DNA from: JAYUHK01 sp043767025
GTDB lineage: Bacteria; Bacteroidota; Bacteroidia; Chitinophagales; Saprospiraceae
Direction: 5' to 3'
Length of the DNA stretch: 12,961 nt
Assembly (NCBI GenBank): GCA_043767025.1
Contig: JAYUHK010000071.1
Location: 1 to 12,961, forward strand
The notes beneath the pieces are model-generated. The model made no database searches and was not told where the DNA came from. It worked only from the letters and a program-made list of their open reading frames with translations. This document shows positions 1 to 7,741 of this stretch, one piece after another. Positions within the stretch are counted from its first letter, which is position 1. Each line of letters opens with the position of its first letter. The position numbers were made by a program, and so were the translations under genes.

Positions 1-212
1 AAAAAAATTCCAGTGATACAATTTCGGAGTTTCGAGTCATTAGTGCCAGCTGCATACAAGACTGCTTCGCGAGGGCAGAGGTGGGCAGGTAAGTAGTCAA
101 AGCTGAAGATAATTTCGATTACTCGCGCAAGCCATTCAAAAAAACTGTCATCAACTTCTTTCAAAAACAAAGCTATGGTAATTTTTTTTAATATCCAAAT
201 TTTTCCATACAT
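1..212 (-). CDS. Possible partial open reading frame, unknown protein
   Basis: Reading the minus strand from an ATG at 212, the frame stays open for 70 codons and runs off the left edge of the window, so the C-terminus is not visible. The predicted start is MYGKIWILKK, followed by a hydrophobic/aromatic stretch and a more polar part. An in-frame TAA lies upstream, so the N-terminus is bounded. Codons from about residue 15 on look coding-like and the DNA at 40-180 is less A/T-rich than 213-354. I recognise no family. Two plus-strand frames are also open from the left edge but both stop near 105-115. The call rests only on frame length and composition and could be chance. Confidence 0.33.
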   Translation of the reverse strand, partial: MYGKIWILKKITIALFLKEVDDSFFEWLARVIEIIFSFDYLPAHLCPREAVLYAAGTNDSKLRNCITGIF

Positions 213-354
213 CGAAATACGATTTTGTGACACAATAAAAACAATAATTTATCATTCTGTGACGTTACAACTCAACAAAAACCCTAAAATTAATTTTTTA
301 ATACTTAAAAATTGTGACAAAAAATAATTTGAAAAAAAGTGAAAAATAATTTAT

Positions 355-810
355 TTACTCAATAAATACCTTACCGTTCCACCAATCTTTTTCAATCAAA
401 GCCTTATTTTTGGCATAAAAAGCGAGAGCGGGTTCGTTCCAGTCCAAAACCTGCCATTTGAGCAGCCTTGCGCCCGCCGACTTCGCAACCCCCAGCACCG
501 CCTCAAACAAAGCCTGCCCAATGCCGTCGCCCCGAAACGACTCCGCCACCACAAAATCCTCGAGGTAGAGCATCTTGCCCTTCCAAGTCGAGTACGCCAT
601 ATAATACAAGGCGATGCCTACTATCCTCCCGTCGGCGGCTTCCGCCACCACAAAATCAAAAACTTTTTCCGCAAAATCACGTTCATAGTCTTCCAAAGTA
701 GCCGTGACAGCCTCTGGCTCACGCTCATAAACCGCTAATTCATAGACCAATGCGTGAGCGTGGCGCAGGTCTTCGTGCTTTCCAGCTCGTATTTGGTAAG
801 TGCTTTTCAT
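355..810 (-). CDS. GNAT-family N-acetyltransferase, diamine/SSAT-like
   Basis: Predicted to transfer acetyl from acetyl-CoA to an amine in the cytoplasm. Numbering from the longer start at 822 (155 aa), the GNAT motif A lies at residues 86-102: YLEDFVV, then the pyrophosphate loop RGDGIG at 97-102. A WNEPALAFY block at 128-136 carries the Tyr expected as general acid. YSTWKGK at 77-83 and WQVLDWNEP resemble spermidine/spermine (diamine) acetyltransferases; the true substrate is not readable. I prefer the inner ATG at 810 (151 aa, MKSTYQIR) because it gives the usual short lead to the first strand and the ATG at 822 lies inside a promoter-like TATGTTTG. The gene is GC-richer than its neighbours (37 of 60 bases from 421, against 26 of 60 from 1561), which suggests different expression level or origin. 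It is divergent from rpsL and probably unrelated to ribosome function. Confidence 0.88.
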   Translation of the reverse strand: MKSTYQIRAGKHEDLRHAHALVYELAVYEREPEAVTATLEDYERDFAEKVFDFVVAEAADGRIVGIALYYMAYSTWKGKMLYLEDFVVAESFRGDGIGQALFEAVLGVAKSAGARLLKWQVLDWNEPALAFYAKNKALIEKDWWNGKVFIE

Positions 811-815
811 GGGCG

Positions 816-823
816 CAAACATA
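816..823 (-). promoter_or_regulatory. Candidate -7 element of the acetyltransferase gene
   Basis: The minus strand reads TATGTTTG, an exact match to the Bacteroidota -7 consensus TAnnTTTG. It ends 5 bases before the ATG at 810, so a transcript from it would have almost no leader. No TTG lies at the usual 19-21 base spacing upstream (nearest at 857-855, 31 bases away), so support is only half complete. Confidence 0.35.
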
Positions 824-889
824 CATTATTATTTTTTTAAATATATAATATTCGCAAGATGACTGCGATTTTTGCACAAAAAAAATAGA

Positions 890-919
890 GTTAGAAAAAA
901 ATTATATTTTTTTTCTAAC
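890..919. repeat. Perfect 12-bp inverted repeat beside the rpsL promoter
   Basis: GTTAGAAAAAAA at 890-901 is exactly complementary to 908-919, with a 6-base A/T loop. It abuts the -33 region of the rpsL promoter (TTG at 921-926). As DNA it could be an operator or an A-tract UP-like element; as RNA it could be a weak bidirectional terminator shielding two divergent genes. The choice between these is inference. Confidence 0.6.
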
Positions 920-923
920 ATTG

Positions 924-955
924 TTGCTTATTACGACAGAATAGTTATATCTTTG
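924..955 (+). promoter_or_regulatory. rpsL-rpsG promoter
   Basis: A TTG at 924-926 (with another at 921-923) is followed after 21 bases by TATCTTTG at 948-955, matching the Bacteroidota sigma-A consensus TTG-N19/21-TAnnTTTG. Transcription would start near 960, giving a leader of about 110 nt before rpsL. It has the same architecture as the candidates before fusA and rpsJ. Confidence 0.75.
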
Positions 956-975
956 CATCACTTTTTAAAAAAGCA

Positions 976-1049
976 GCCTACGGAGGGCAAAAAAATAACG
1001 TAAATCATTCAAAATCAAATAGTTTTTACCAACAAAAACGGCGGTAAAA
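976..1049 (+). promoter_or_regulatory. Structured rpsL 5' leader (candidate)
   Basis: The leader contains a small GC stem (GCC at 976-978 with GGC at 986-988) and a 7-bp stem of TTTTACC (1024-1030) with GGTAAAA (1043-1049) around a 12-base loop. The GGAGGG at 982-987 looks like a Shine-Dalgarno motif but is about 85 bases from the rpsL ATG and no start codon follows it at proper spacing. A role in ribosomal-protein feedback is possible but unsupported by anything beyond pairing. Confidence 0.3.
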
Positions 1050-1071
1050 CAGAAGATTAAAAGCAGCTAAT

Positions 1072-1485
1072 ATGCCTACTATCAACCAGTTGGTTCGCAT
1101 TGGAAGAACGACCATAGAAGAATCCAGCAAAACACGCGCCCTCAATGCGTGTCCGCAGCGTCGCGGCGTTTGTACTCGTGTTTACACGACCACGCCCAAG
1201 AAGCCAAACTCTGCCCTGCGCAAGGTAGCCAAAGTACGCCTTACCACAGGCAATGAAGTAATTTGCTACATTCCGGGCGAAGGTCACAACCTCCAAGAAC
1301 ACTCTATCGTGTTGGTGCGTGGCGGTCGTGTAAAAGACCTTCCGGGAGTTCGCTACACGATTGTTCGTGGCGCGTTGGATACTGCGGGCGTTACCAATCG
1401 TAAGAAAAGCCGTTCAAAATACGGAACCAAGCGTGGCAAAGCAGGCGCAGCAGCACCAGCAAAAGGCGGCGCAAAGAAAAAATAA
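1072..1485 (+). CDS. rpsL: 30S ribosomal protein S12
   Basis: S12 lines the decoding centre of the small subunit and monitors codon-anticodon pairing. The 137-residue product has the family hallmarks: CPQRRGVCTRVYTTTPKKPNSALRK split over residues 27-51, GEGHNLQEHS at 69-78, and GGRVKDLPGVRY at 84-95. Lys43 and Lys88 (K42 and K87 in the usual numbering) are the streptomycin-sensitive residues, so no classical resistance change is seen. Asp89 is the site modified by RimO in other bacteria. The C-terminus adds about 12 Ala/Gly/Lys residues beyond the E. coli length. The ATG at 1072 fits the family N-terminus; the bases before it are A-rich with no Shine-Dalgarno. First gene of a two-gene operon with rpsG, 62 nt downstream. 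Confidence 0.98.
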   Translation: MPTINQLVRIGRTTIEESSKTRALNACPQRRGVCTRVYTTTPKKPNSALRKVAKVRLTTGNEVICYIPGEGHNLQEHSIVLVRGGRVKDLPGVRYTIVRGALDTAGVTNRKKSRSKYGTKRGKAGAAAPAKGGAKKK

Positions 1486-1547
1486 CAGCACTCGCACCAT
1501 CGAGCAATCATAAATTTATAAATTAAGAGATACAATCTTAAAACAAG

Positions 1548-2015
1548 ATGAGAAAAAGAAAACCTAAAGCAAGATACGTCGCAGAAGACCCACGTTATTC
1601 TGACACGATGGTAACTCAATTTGTCAATAACCTGATGTGGGAAGGCAAGAAAAGTACTGCATTTACTATTTTTTATGACGCATTGGAAATTGTAAAAAAT
1701 CGTACCAACGACGACGAACACGAAGTTTGGAAGCGCGCGTTGAACAACGTGATGCCACAAGTAGAGGTTCGCAGCCGTCGTATCGGTGGAGCTACCTTCC
1801 AGATTCCGACCGAGATTCGCGCCAAGCGCAAAATTTCTATCGGTATGAAATGGATGGTAAAATTCGCCCGCCAGCGCAGTGGTAAGGGAATGGCTGAAAA
1901 GTTGGCAGCCGAAATCGTAGCAGCAGCCAAGAACGAAGGTGCAGCAGTAAAACGTAAAGAAGACACGCACCGTATGGCAGAAGCGAACCGCGCTTTCGCA
2001 CATTACAAGTCGTAA
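1548..2015 (+). CDS. rpsG: 30S ribosomal protein S7
   Basis: S7 nucleates assembly of the 30S head on 16S rRNA and lies at the E-site/mRNA exit. The 155-residue protein starts MRKRKPKAR and contains the family segments VTQFVNNLMWEGKKSTA (22-38), ALNNVMPQVEVRSRRIGGATFQIP (64-87) and the basic C-terminal part ending in AFAHYKS. The length matches the short form of S7 and it appears intact. It follows rpsL at 62 nt with no promoter-like element between, and is followed by a hairpin terminator, so rpsL-rpsG looks like a closed unit separate from fusA. In E. coli S7 autoregulates at the rpsL-rpsG junction; I see no recognisable counterpart here. Confidence 0.98.
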   Translation: MRKRKPKARYVAEDPRYSDTMVTQFVNNLMWEGKKSTAFTIFYDALEIVKNRTNDDEHEVWKRALNNVMPQVEVRSRRIGGATFQIPTEIRAKRKISIGMKWMVKFARQRSGKGMAEKLAAEIVAAAKNEGAAVKRKEDTHRMAEANRAFAHYKS

Positions 2016-2078
2016 CAAATAAAGTAAATCCGACTGTTTTGTTTAGATGTTGGATTTTTTAAGACCACTCACAAATAA

Positions 2079-2118
2079 AAAAACCTAATATGTTCAGCAT
2101 TGGTCATATTAGGTTTTT
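2079..2118 (+). terminator. Rho-independent terminator after rpsG
   Basis: AAAAACCTAATATG at 2079-2092 pairs perfectly over 14 bp with 2105-2118 around a 12-base loop. The right arm ends in a T5 run and the left arm begins in A's, so the hairpin could stop transcripts in both directions. It lies 64 bases after the rpsG stop and no gene overlaps it. Confidence 0.8.
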
Positions 2119-2133
2119 GAGTTGCTTTGAGTG

Positions 2134-2284
2134 AGGAATGAGGAAAAAATAAGTAGTTTATTTTAAATAAGTTCTTACACTTGAATAGATGACATTTAAT
2201 ATTCAACATAATTCGTTGATTTTCGATAGTTTATGATGACTCAAAATTAAAAACTAAAAACTTATAACTACTTACATTCCTAAA
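2134..2284. repeat. Intergenic block bounded by an inverted repeat, copy shared with 6784-6830
   Basis: The left end (2134-2177) is nearly identical to 6787-6830: it begins AGGAATGAGG, then an A run (6 versus 5), then TAAGTAGTTTATTTTA, diverging after that. The right end (2261-2284), read on the minus strand, gives TTTAGGAATG followed directly by TAAGTAGTT, the same sequence lacking the 8-base A-rich insert. The ends are therefore imperfect inverted copies about 150 bp apart, reminiscent of a small non-autonomous element or a decayed dispersed repeat. The interior is A/T-rich with no ORF. No clear target duplication is visible. Confidence 0.5.
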
Positions 2285-2314
2285 TATTAATTAAAAATTT
2301 TTTAATACAAAAAA

Positions 2315-2346
2315 TTGTATCGCAGCAGCGGCGAAGATTATTTTTG
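2315..2346 (+). promoter_or_regulatory. fusA promoter
   Basis: TTG at 2315-2317 and TATTTTTG at 2339-2346 are separated by 21 bases, matching the TTG-N-TAnnTTTG consensus with the same spacing as the rpsL promoter. Predicted start near 2351, giving a leader of about 40 nt. Together with the terminator at 2079-2118 it makes fusA its own transcription unit. Confidence 0.65.
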
Positions 2347-2391
2347 CAAAGTCTGTCGAATACATTTTTTTCATTTGGATAAAAAAATATC

Positions 2392-4530
<2,139 letters not shown>

Positions 4531-4569
4531 AAATAAATTAAAAATAATGTAAAAATAATACGAAAAAAT

Positions 4570-4600
4570 TTGGTGAATCCAAAATACCGTATTATCTTTG
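4570..4600 (+). promoter_or_regulatory. S10 operon promoter (rpsJ)
   Basis: TTG at 4570-4572 and TATCTTTG at 4593-4600 are separated by 20 bases; the -7 box is identical to that of rpsL. Predicted start is near 4605, giving a leader of about 54 nt with a weak hairpin at 4622-4637 (CGG/CCG plus TTT/AAA). No terminator hairpin is visible after fusA, so read-through may add to this promoter. Confidence 0.75.
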
Positions 4601-4658
4601 CGCCTCAATTAAGAGTAAGCGGTTTTAGAAAGCCGTAAATATTCAAAATTAAAAGGGA

Positions 4659-4967
4659 ATGAATCAAAAAATCAGAATTAAGCTTCGCTCGTTTGACCAC
4701 AACTTGGTGGATAAATCAACGGAGAAAATCGTAAAGACAGTCCGCAACAGCGGAGCAGTAGTTACGGGTCCGATTCCGCTGCCTACAGAGAAAAAAATTG
4801 AAACCGTCCTGCGGTCCCCGCACGTCAATAAGAAATCTCGTGAGCAGTTCCAATTGCGTACCCACAAACGCTTGATAGAAATTTATACACCTACGCAAAA
4901 AACTGTTGACGCTTTGTCAAAGTTGGAACTGCCAAGTGGAGTAGATATTCAAGTCAAATTGACGTAA
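4659..4967 (+). CDS. rpsJ: 30S ribosomal protein S10
   Basis: S10 is a 30S head protein and, with NusB, part of the antitermination complex. The 102-residue product has the standard length and signatures: IRIKLRSFDHNLVD (5-18), VTGPIPLPTEKK (35-46), and the loop segment SPHVNKKSREQFQLRTHKR (53-71). It is the first gene of the S10 cluster. An AGGGA sits directly against the ATG, too close to serve as a Shine-Dalgarno. The spacer to rplC, 164 nt, is the longest inside the cluster and holds two predicted hairpins. Confidence 0.98.
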   Translation: MNQKIRIKLRSFDHNLVDKSTEKIVKTVRNSGAVVTGPIPLPTEKKIETVLRSPHVNKKSREQFQLRTHKRLIEIYTPTQKTVDALSKLELPSGVDIQVKLT

Positions 4968-5005
4968 ATTTTTGATTTCATAAGTCAGTCGCTCTATTTT
5001 TCTTT

Positions 5006-5063
5006 AAAAGATAGACAAAATTACTTTTTCCTTTTTTTAGGGAAAGTAAAATTCGTGTCTTTT
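5006..5063 (+). promoter_or_regulatory. Hairpin in the rpsJ-rplC spacer
   Basis: Positions 5021-5032 pair with 5039-5049 over about 11 bp (one G-U pair, one bulged T) around a T6 loop. After an internal loop the stem resumes with AAAAGA (5006-5011) against TCTTTT (5058-5063). No U-run follows the stem, so it is unlikely to be a simple terminator. An mRNA leader element or processing site is the alternative. Confidence 0.45.
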
Positions 5064-5093
5064 GCAGAAAGCGATATTATGAACATCAATCTT

Positions 5094-5136
5094 TTCACTA
5101 TTTTATTCGTATATAAAAAATCTTTATAAAAGTGAA
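5094..5136 (+). promoter_or_regulatory. Hairpin enclosing the rplC start codon
   Basis: TTCACT (5094-5099) pairs with AGTGAA (5131-5136) and TTTAT (5102-5106) with ATAAA (5126-5130), leaving a 2-base AT bulge and a 19-base loop. The GTG start at 5132-5134 lies wholly inside the stem. Such pairing would limit initiation unless opened. The pairing is seen directly; regulation is inference. Confidence 0.45.
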
Positions 5137-5758
5137 CGGCATCATCGGTAAAAAAATCGGTATGACCAGCGTTTATGATGACAAAGGCAATAATATTGCT
5201 TGCACAGTCATTGAAGCAGGTCCTTGTGTAGTCACACAAGTAAAAACAACAGAAACAGACGGCTATAACGCCCTCCAGTTAGGGTTTGCTGACGCAAACG
5301 CTCGCAATGTTTCTAAACAGCTCACGGGTCACTTTGCAAAAGCTGGCACTACACCTAAAAAAGAAGTAGCTGAATTTCGCGACTTCAACGCAGTTGCGAA
5401 AGCACTCGGCGATGAAATCAACGTTTCAGAAGTTTTCGTTGAAGGTGACAAAGTTCAGGCTGGAGGTATCACGAAAGGAAAGGGATTTCAGGGCGTTGTG
5501 AAGCGTCACGGATTCGCTGGTGTGGGTCAAAGCACACACGGTCAGCACGATAGAGGTCGCGCGCCGGGTTCTATCGGAGCATCGTCTTTTCCTTCCAAAG
5601 TATTCAAAGGAATGAGAATGGCGGGTCGTACAGGCGGTGACAATCGTACGGTCAAGAATCTATCTGTTATTAGAGTGTATGCAGAGCAAAATATTTTATT
5701 GGTCAAAGGAGCAATCCCAGGTCATAAAGGTTCATTTGTAATCATCGAAAAAAATTAA
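5132..5758 (+). CDS. rplC: 50S ribosomal protein L3, GTG start
   Basis: L3 nucleates 50S assembly and its loop approaches the peptidyl transferase centre. The 208-residue product begins (M)NGIIGKKIGMTSVYDD, the family N-terminus, which requires the GTG at 5132: an in-frame TAA lies just upstream at 5114 and the next ATG at 5162 would remove the conserved first strand. The long extension includes THGQHDRGRAPGSIG, then FPSKVFKGMRMAGRTGGDNRT and LLVKGAIPGHKGS. At the place where E. coli L3 reads GQNQTPGK with a PrmB-methylated Gln, this protein reads GASSFPSK, so the modified Gln is absent. It is the only gene here with a non-ATG start. rplD follows after 7 nt, suggesting coupled translation. 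Confidence 0.97.
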   Translation: MNGIIGKKIGMTSVYDDKGNNIACTVIEAGPCVVTQVKTTETDGYNALQLGFADANARNVSKQLTGHFAKAGTTPKKEVAEFRDFNAVAKALGDEINVSEVFVEGDKVQAGGITKGKGFQGVVKRHGFAGVGQSTHGQHDRGRAPGSIGASSFPSKVFKGMRMAGRTGGDNRTVKNLSVIRVYAEQNILLVKGAIPGHKGSFVIIEKN

Positions 5759-5765
5759 AGCAGGC

Positions 5766-6392
5766 ATGAAATTAGAAATCTATAACATTCAAGGTCAAAA
5801 GACTGGCAGAGAAATAGAGCTGCCTGCCGATATTTTCGGGGTCGAGCCAAACTCTCATGCCGTTTATTTGGCAGTGAAGCAGTACATGGCAAACCAACGC
5901 CAAGGAACGCACAAGTCAAAAGAACGCAGCGAAATAGCCCGCTCTACCAGAAAGGCGTTTCGTCAAAAAGGTACGGGTGGTGCGCGAAGAGGAGATATGA
6001 AATCTCCTTTGGTACACGGTGGAGCAAGAGTTTTTGGTCCTCGCCCGCGTGACTACAGTTTCCGTTTGAATAAAAAAACAAAGCAGTTGGCTCGTGCGTC
6101 GGCGTTATCTACAAAATATACGAGCGGTCAAATTACCGTGATAGAGGATTTTGTAATGCAAGCACCAAAGACGAAAGAGTTTATTCAAATACTGTCCAAA
6201 TTTGGTTTGGGCGAAAAAAAGTCGTTGTTAGTAACAGGCGGCTACGAAAAGAATACCTATTTGTCGAGTAGAAACATTCCGAAAGTATCTGTTGTAGAAG
6301 CAAAGGATTTGAATACTTATCAGGTATTGAATGCAAACGCCGTCGTGCTTTCAGAAAGTGCTATCGCAACAATGAAAGAAGTTTTTGCATAA
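5766..6392 (+). CDS. rplD: 50S ribosomal protein L4
   Basis: L4 is an early 23S rRNA binder whose extended loop lines the peptide exit tunnel; in E. coli it also represses its own S10 operon. The 208-residue product has the N-terminal segment MKLEIYNIQGQKTGREIELP and the tunnel loop with RSTRKAFRQKGTGGARRGD followed by HGGARVFGPRPRDY (about 59-97). The macrolide-relevant KGTGGAR stretch is unaltered. The globular part ends ESAIATMKEVFA. It follows rplC after 7 nt, the tightest non-overlapping junction in the cluster. Whether L4 autoregulates here is unknown, but the long spacer upstream of rplC is a candidate target. Confidence 0.98.
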   Translation: MKLEIYNIQGQKTGREIELPADIFGVEPNSHAVYLAVKQYMANQRQGTHKSKERSEIARSTRKAFRQKGTGGARRGDMKSPLVHGGARVFGPRPRDYSFRLNKKTKQLARASALSTKYTSGQITVIEDFVMQAPKTKEFIQILSKFGLGEKKSLLVTGGYEKNTYLSSRNIPKVSVVEAKDLNTYQVLNANAVVLSESAIATMKEVFA

Positions 6393-6450
6393 TATCCTAA
6401 TATAAGGTGTAAATAATCGAAGCCAATTATTCAATATTTAATTAAAAAAA

Positions 6451-6765
6451 ATGGCAAGGTCAATATTAATAAAGCCAATTATCTCTGAAAAAGCAGATGC
6501 ACAAGCAAAATCAAGCGGAAAGTACGGTTTTGTAGTAGATAAAAAGGCAAATAAAATTGAGGTAAAGAAAGCGGTAGAAGCAATGTACGGCATAACCGTA
6601 GCAGATGTTAATACAGCCATCATACCCGGTAAAGTAAAGAGCAGAAACACTCGTTCAGGTGTAACCAAAGGGCGTTCTTCTTCTTACAAAAAGGCTTTCG
6701 TAACACTCGCAGCAGGAGAAGAAATTGACTTCTTCGGCGCAGAAGAAGAGCCGACTGCCGAGTAA
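6451..6765 (+). CDS. rplW: 50S ribosomal protein L23
   Basis: L23 sits at the tunnel exit and docks trigger factor and the signal recognition particle. The 104-residue product has the normal length. It shows ILIKPIISEKADAQ (5-18), KYGFVVDKKANKIEVKKAVEAMYG (24-47) and VADVNTAIIPGKVK, as expected for the fold. The C-terminal tail is acidic (EEIDFFGAEEEPTAE). The ATG at 6451 follows an A8 run without Shine-Dalgarno. The 58-nt spacer from rplD and the 111-nt spacer to rplB show no convincing promoter; the second holds the dispersed repeat at 6784-6830. Confidence 0.97.
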   Translation: MARSILIKPIISEKADAQAKSSGKYGFVVDKKANKIEVKKAVEAMYGITVADVNTAIIPGKVKSRNTRSGVTKGRSSSYKKAFVTLAAGEEIDFFGAEEEPTAE

Positions 6766-6783
6766 TTATCGCAAGCAGTAAAA

Positions 6784-6830
6784 TTTAGGAATGAGGAAAA
6801 ATAAGTAGTTTATTTTAGATACATTTCTTA
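6784..6830. repeat. Second copy of the dispersed intergenic repeat
   Basis: Within the rplW-rplB spacer, 6787-6830 matches 2134-2177 through TAAGTAGTTTATTTTA with a one-A length difference and then partially. Its first ten bases (TTTAGGAATG from 6784) also match the inverted copy at 2284-2275. It lies 47 bases before rplB, so it is transcribed as part of the operon mRNA. Confidence 0.6.
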
Positions 6831-6876
6831 TTTAGTAAAAAATTATTTTTTGAAGTAATTTCAAAATCAGATACTA

Positions 6877-7713
6877 ATGCCAGTCAAAAAATATAACCCG
6901 CTAACGCCGGGAACTCGATTTCGAGTAGGTAATGCTTACACAGAGATAACATCGGACACTCCCGAAAAGAGCCTGATGTCTTCCGTCAAGAAAAGTGGTG
7001 GTCGCAATCACGATGGCAAAATGACCGTCCGCCAAAGAGGTGGTGGTCACAAACGCCAGTATCGTGTGATAGACTTCAAGCGCGACAAAGACGGCATTCC
7101 TGCCAAAGTACAGACGATTGAGTACGACCCAAATCGCACAGCTTTTATAGCTTTGTTGAATTATGTGGACGGCGAAAAGCGTTATATGTTGGCTCCAAAG
7201 GGCTTGCAAGTAGGGGCGGAGGTAAATTCAGGCGCAGGTGCGTTGCCAGAAGTTGGTAACACATTGCTTTTGAGTGAAGTTCCACTCGGTACGCCTATAC
7301 ACGCTATCGAGATGCAGCCCGGAAGAGGAGCAGCTTTGGTGCGCAGTGCAGGTACGTCGGCGCAGTTAGTGGGTCGTGAGGGAAAATATGCAGCTATCAA
7401 AATGCCTTCGGGCGAGTTGCGTAGAATACTTTTGACTTGCAGAGCTACGATGGGAGTTGTTTCTAACCAAGACCACGCCTTGACGGTGCTCGGAAAAGCA
7501 GGTCGCAGCCGTTGGATAGGAAAGCGTCCGCGAGTAAGAGGAGTAGCGATGAACCCAGTGGATCACCCGATGGGAGGAGGAGAAGGTCGCGCATCTGGCG
7601 GACACCCAACTTCCAGAACTGGAATCATGGCGAAAGGTCAGAAAACTCGTAACCCAAATAAAAAGAGTAACACTTTGATTATATCAAAGCGTAAAACGAA
7701 GAACTCAAAATAA
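6877..7713 (+). CDS. rplB: 50S ribosomal protein L2
   Basis: L2 is required for subunit joining and supports the peptidyl transferase centre. The 278-residue product has the normal length (E. coli 273). It shows the N-terminal KYNPLTPGTRFR, GRNHDGKMTVRQRGGGHKR (42-60), the central OB/SH3 core, and the conserved C-terminal block RGVAMNPVDHPMGGGEGR (221-238); His230 corresponds to the essential E. coli His229. The extreme C-terminus is Lys/Arg/Asn-rich. The upstream spacer is 111 nt and includes a repeat; a near-miss -7 box (TATTTTTTG near 6844) has one T too many. Confidence 0.98.
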   Translation: MPVKKYNPLTPGTRFRVGNAYTEITSDTPEKSLMSSVKKSGGRNHDGKMTVRQRGGGHKRQYRVIDFKRDKDGIPAKVQTIEYDPNRTAFIALLNYVDGEKRYMLAPKGLQVGAEVNSGAGALPEVGNTLLLSEVPLGTPIHAIEMQPGRGAALVRSAGTSAQLVGREGKYAAIKMPSGELRRILLTCRATMGVVSNQDHALTVLGKAGRSRWIGKRPRVRGVAMNPVDHPMGGGEGRASGGHPTSRTGIMAKGQKTRNPNKKSNTLIISKRKTKNSK

Positions 7714-7741
7714 TTATTTTTAGTAAAAATACTTTATACAA

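Noticed and set aside
852..868. Dyad TCGCA-N7-TGCGA between the divergent genes
   Set aside because: Arms of 5 bp are short enough to occur by chance, and no known operator of this form is recognised; noted only because it lies upstream of the acetyltransferase.
1072..1485. Streptomycin-resistance changes in S12
   Set aside because: Lys43 and Lys88 and the surrounding PKKPNS and GGRVKDLP motifs are wild type.
6841..6852. Possible promoter box TATTTTTTG before rplB
   Set aside because: One extra T relative to TAnnTTTG and no TTG at the right distance, in a T-rich stretch where near matches are common.
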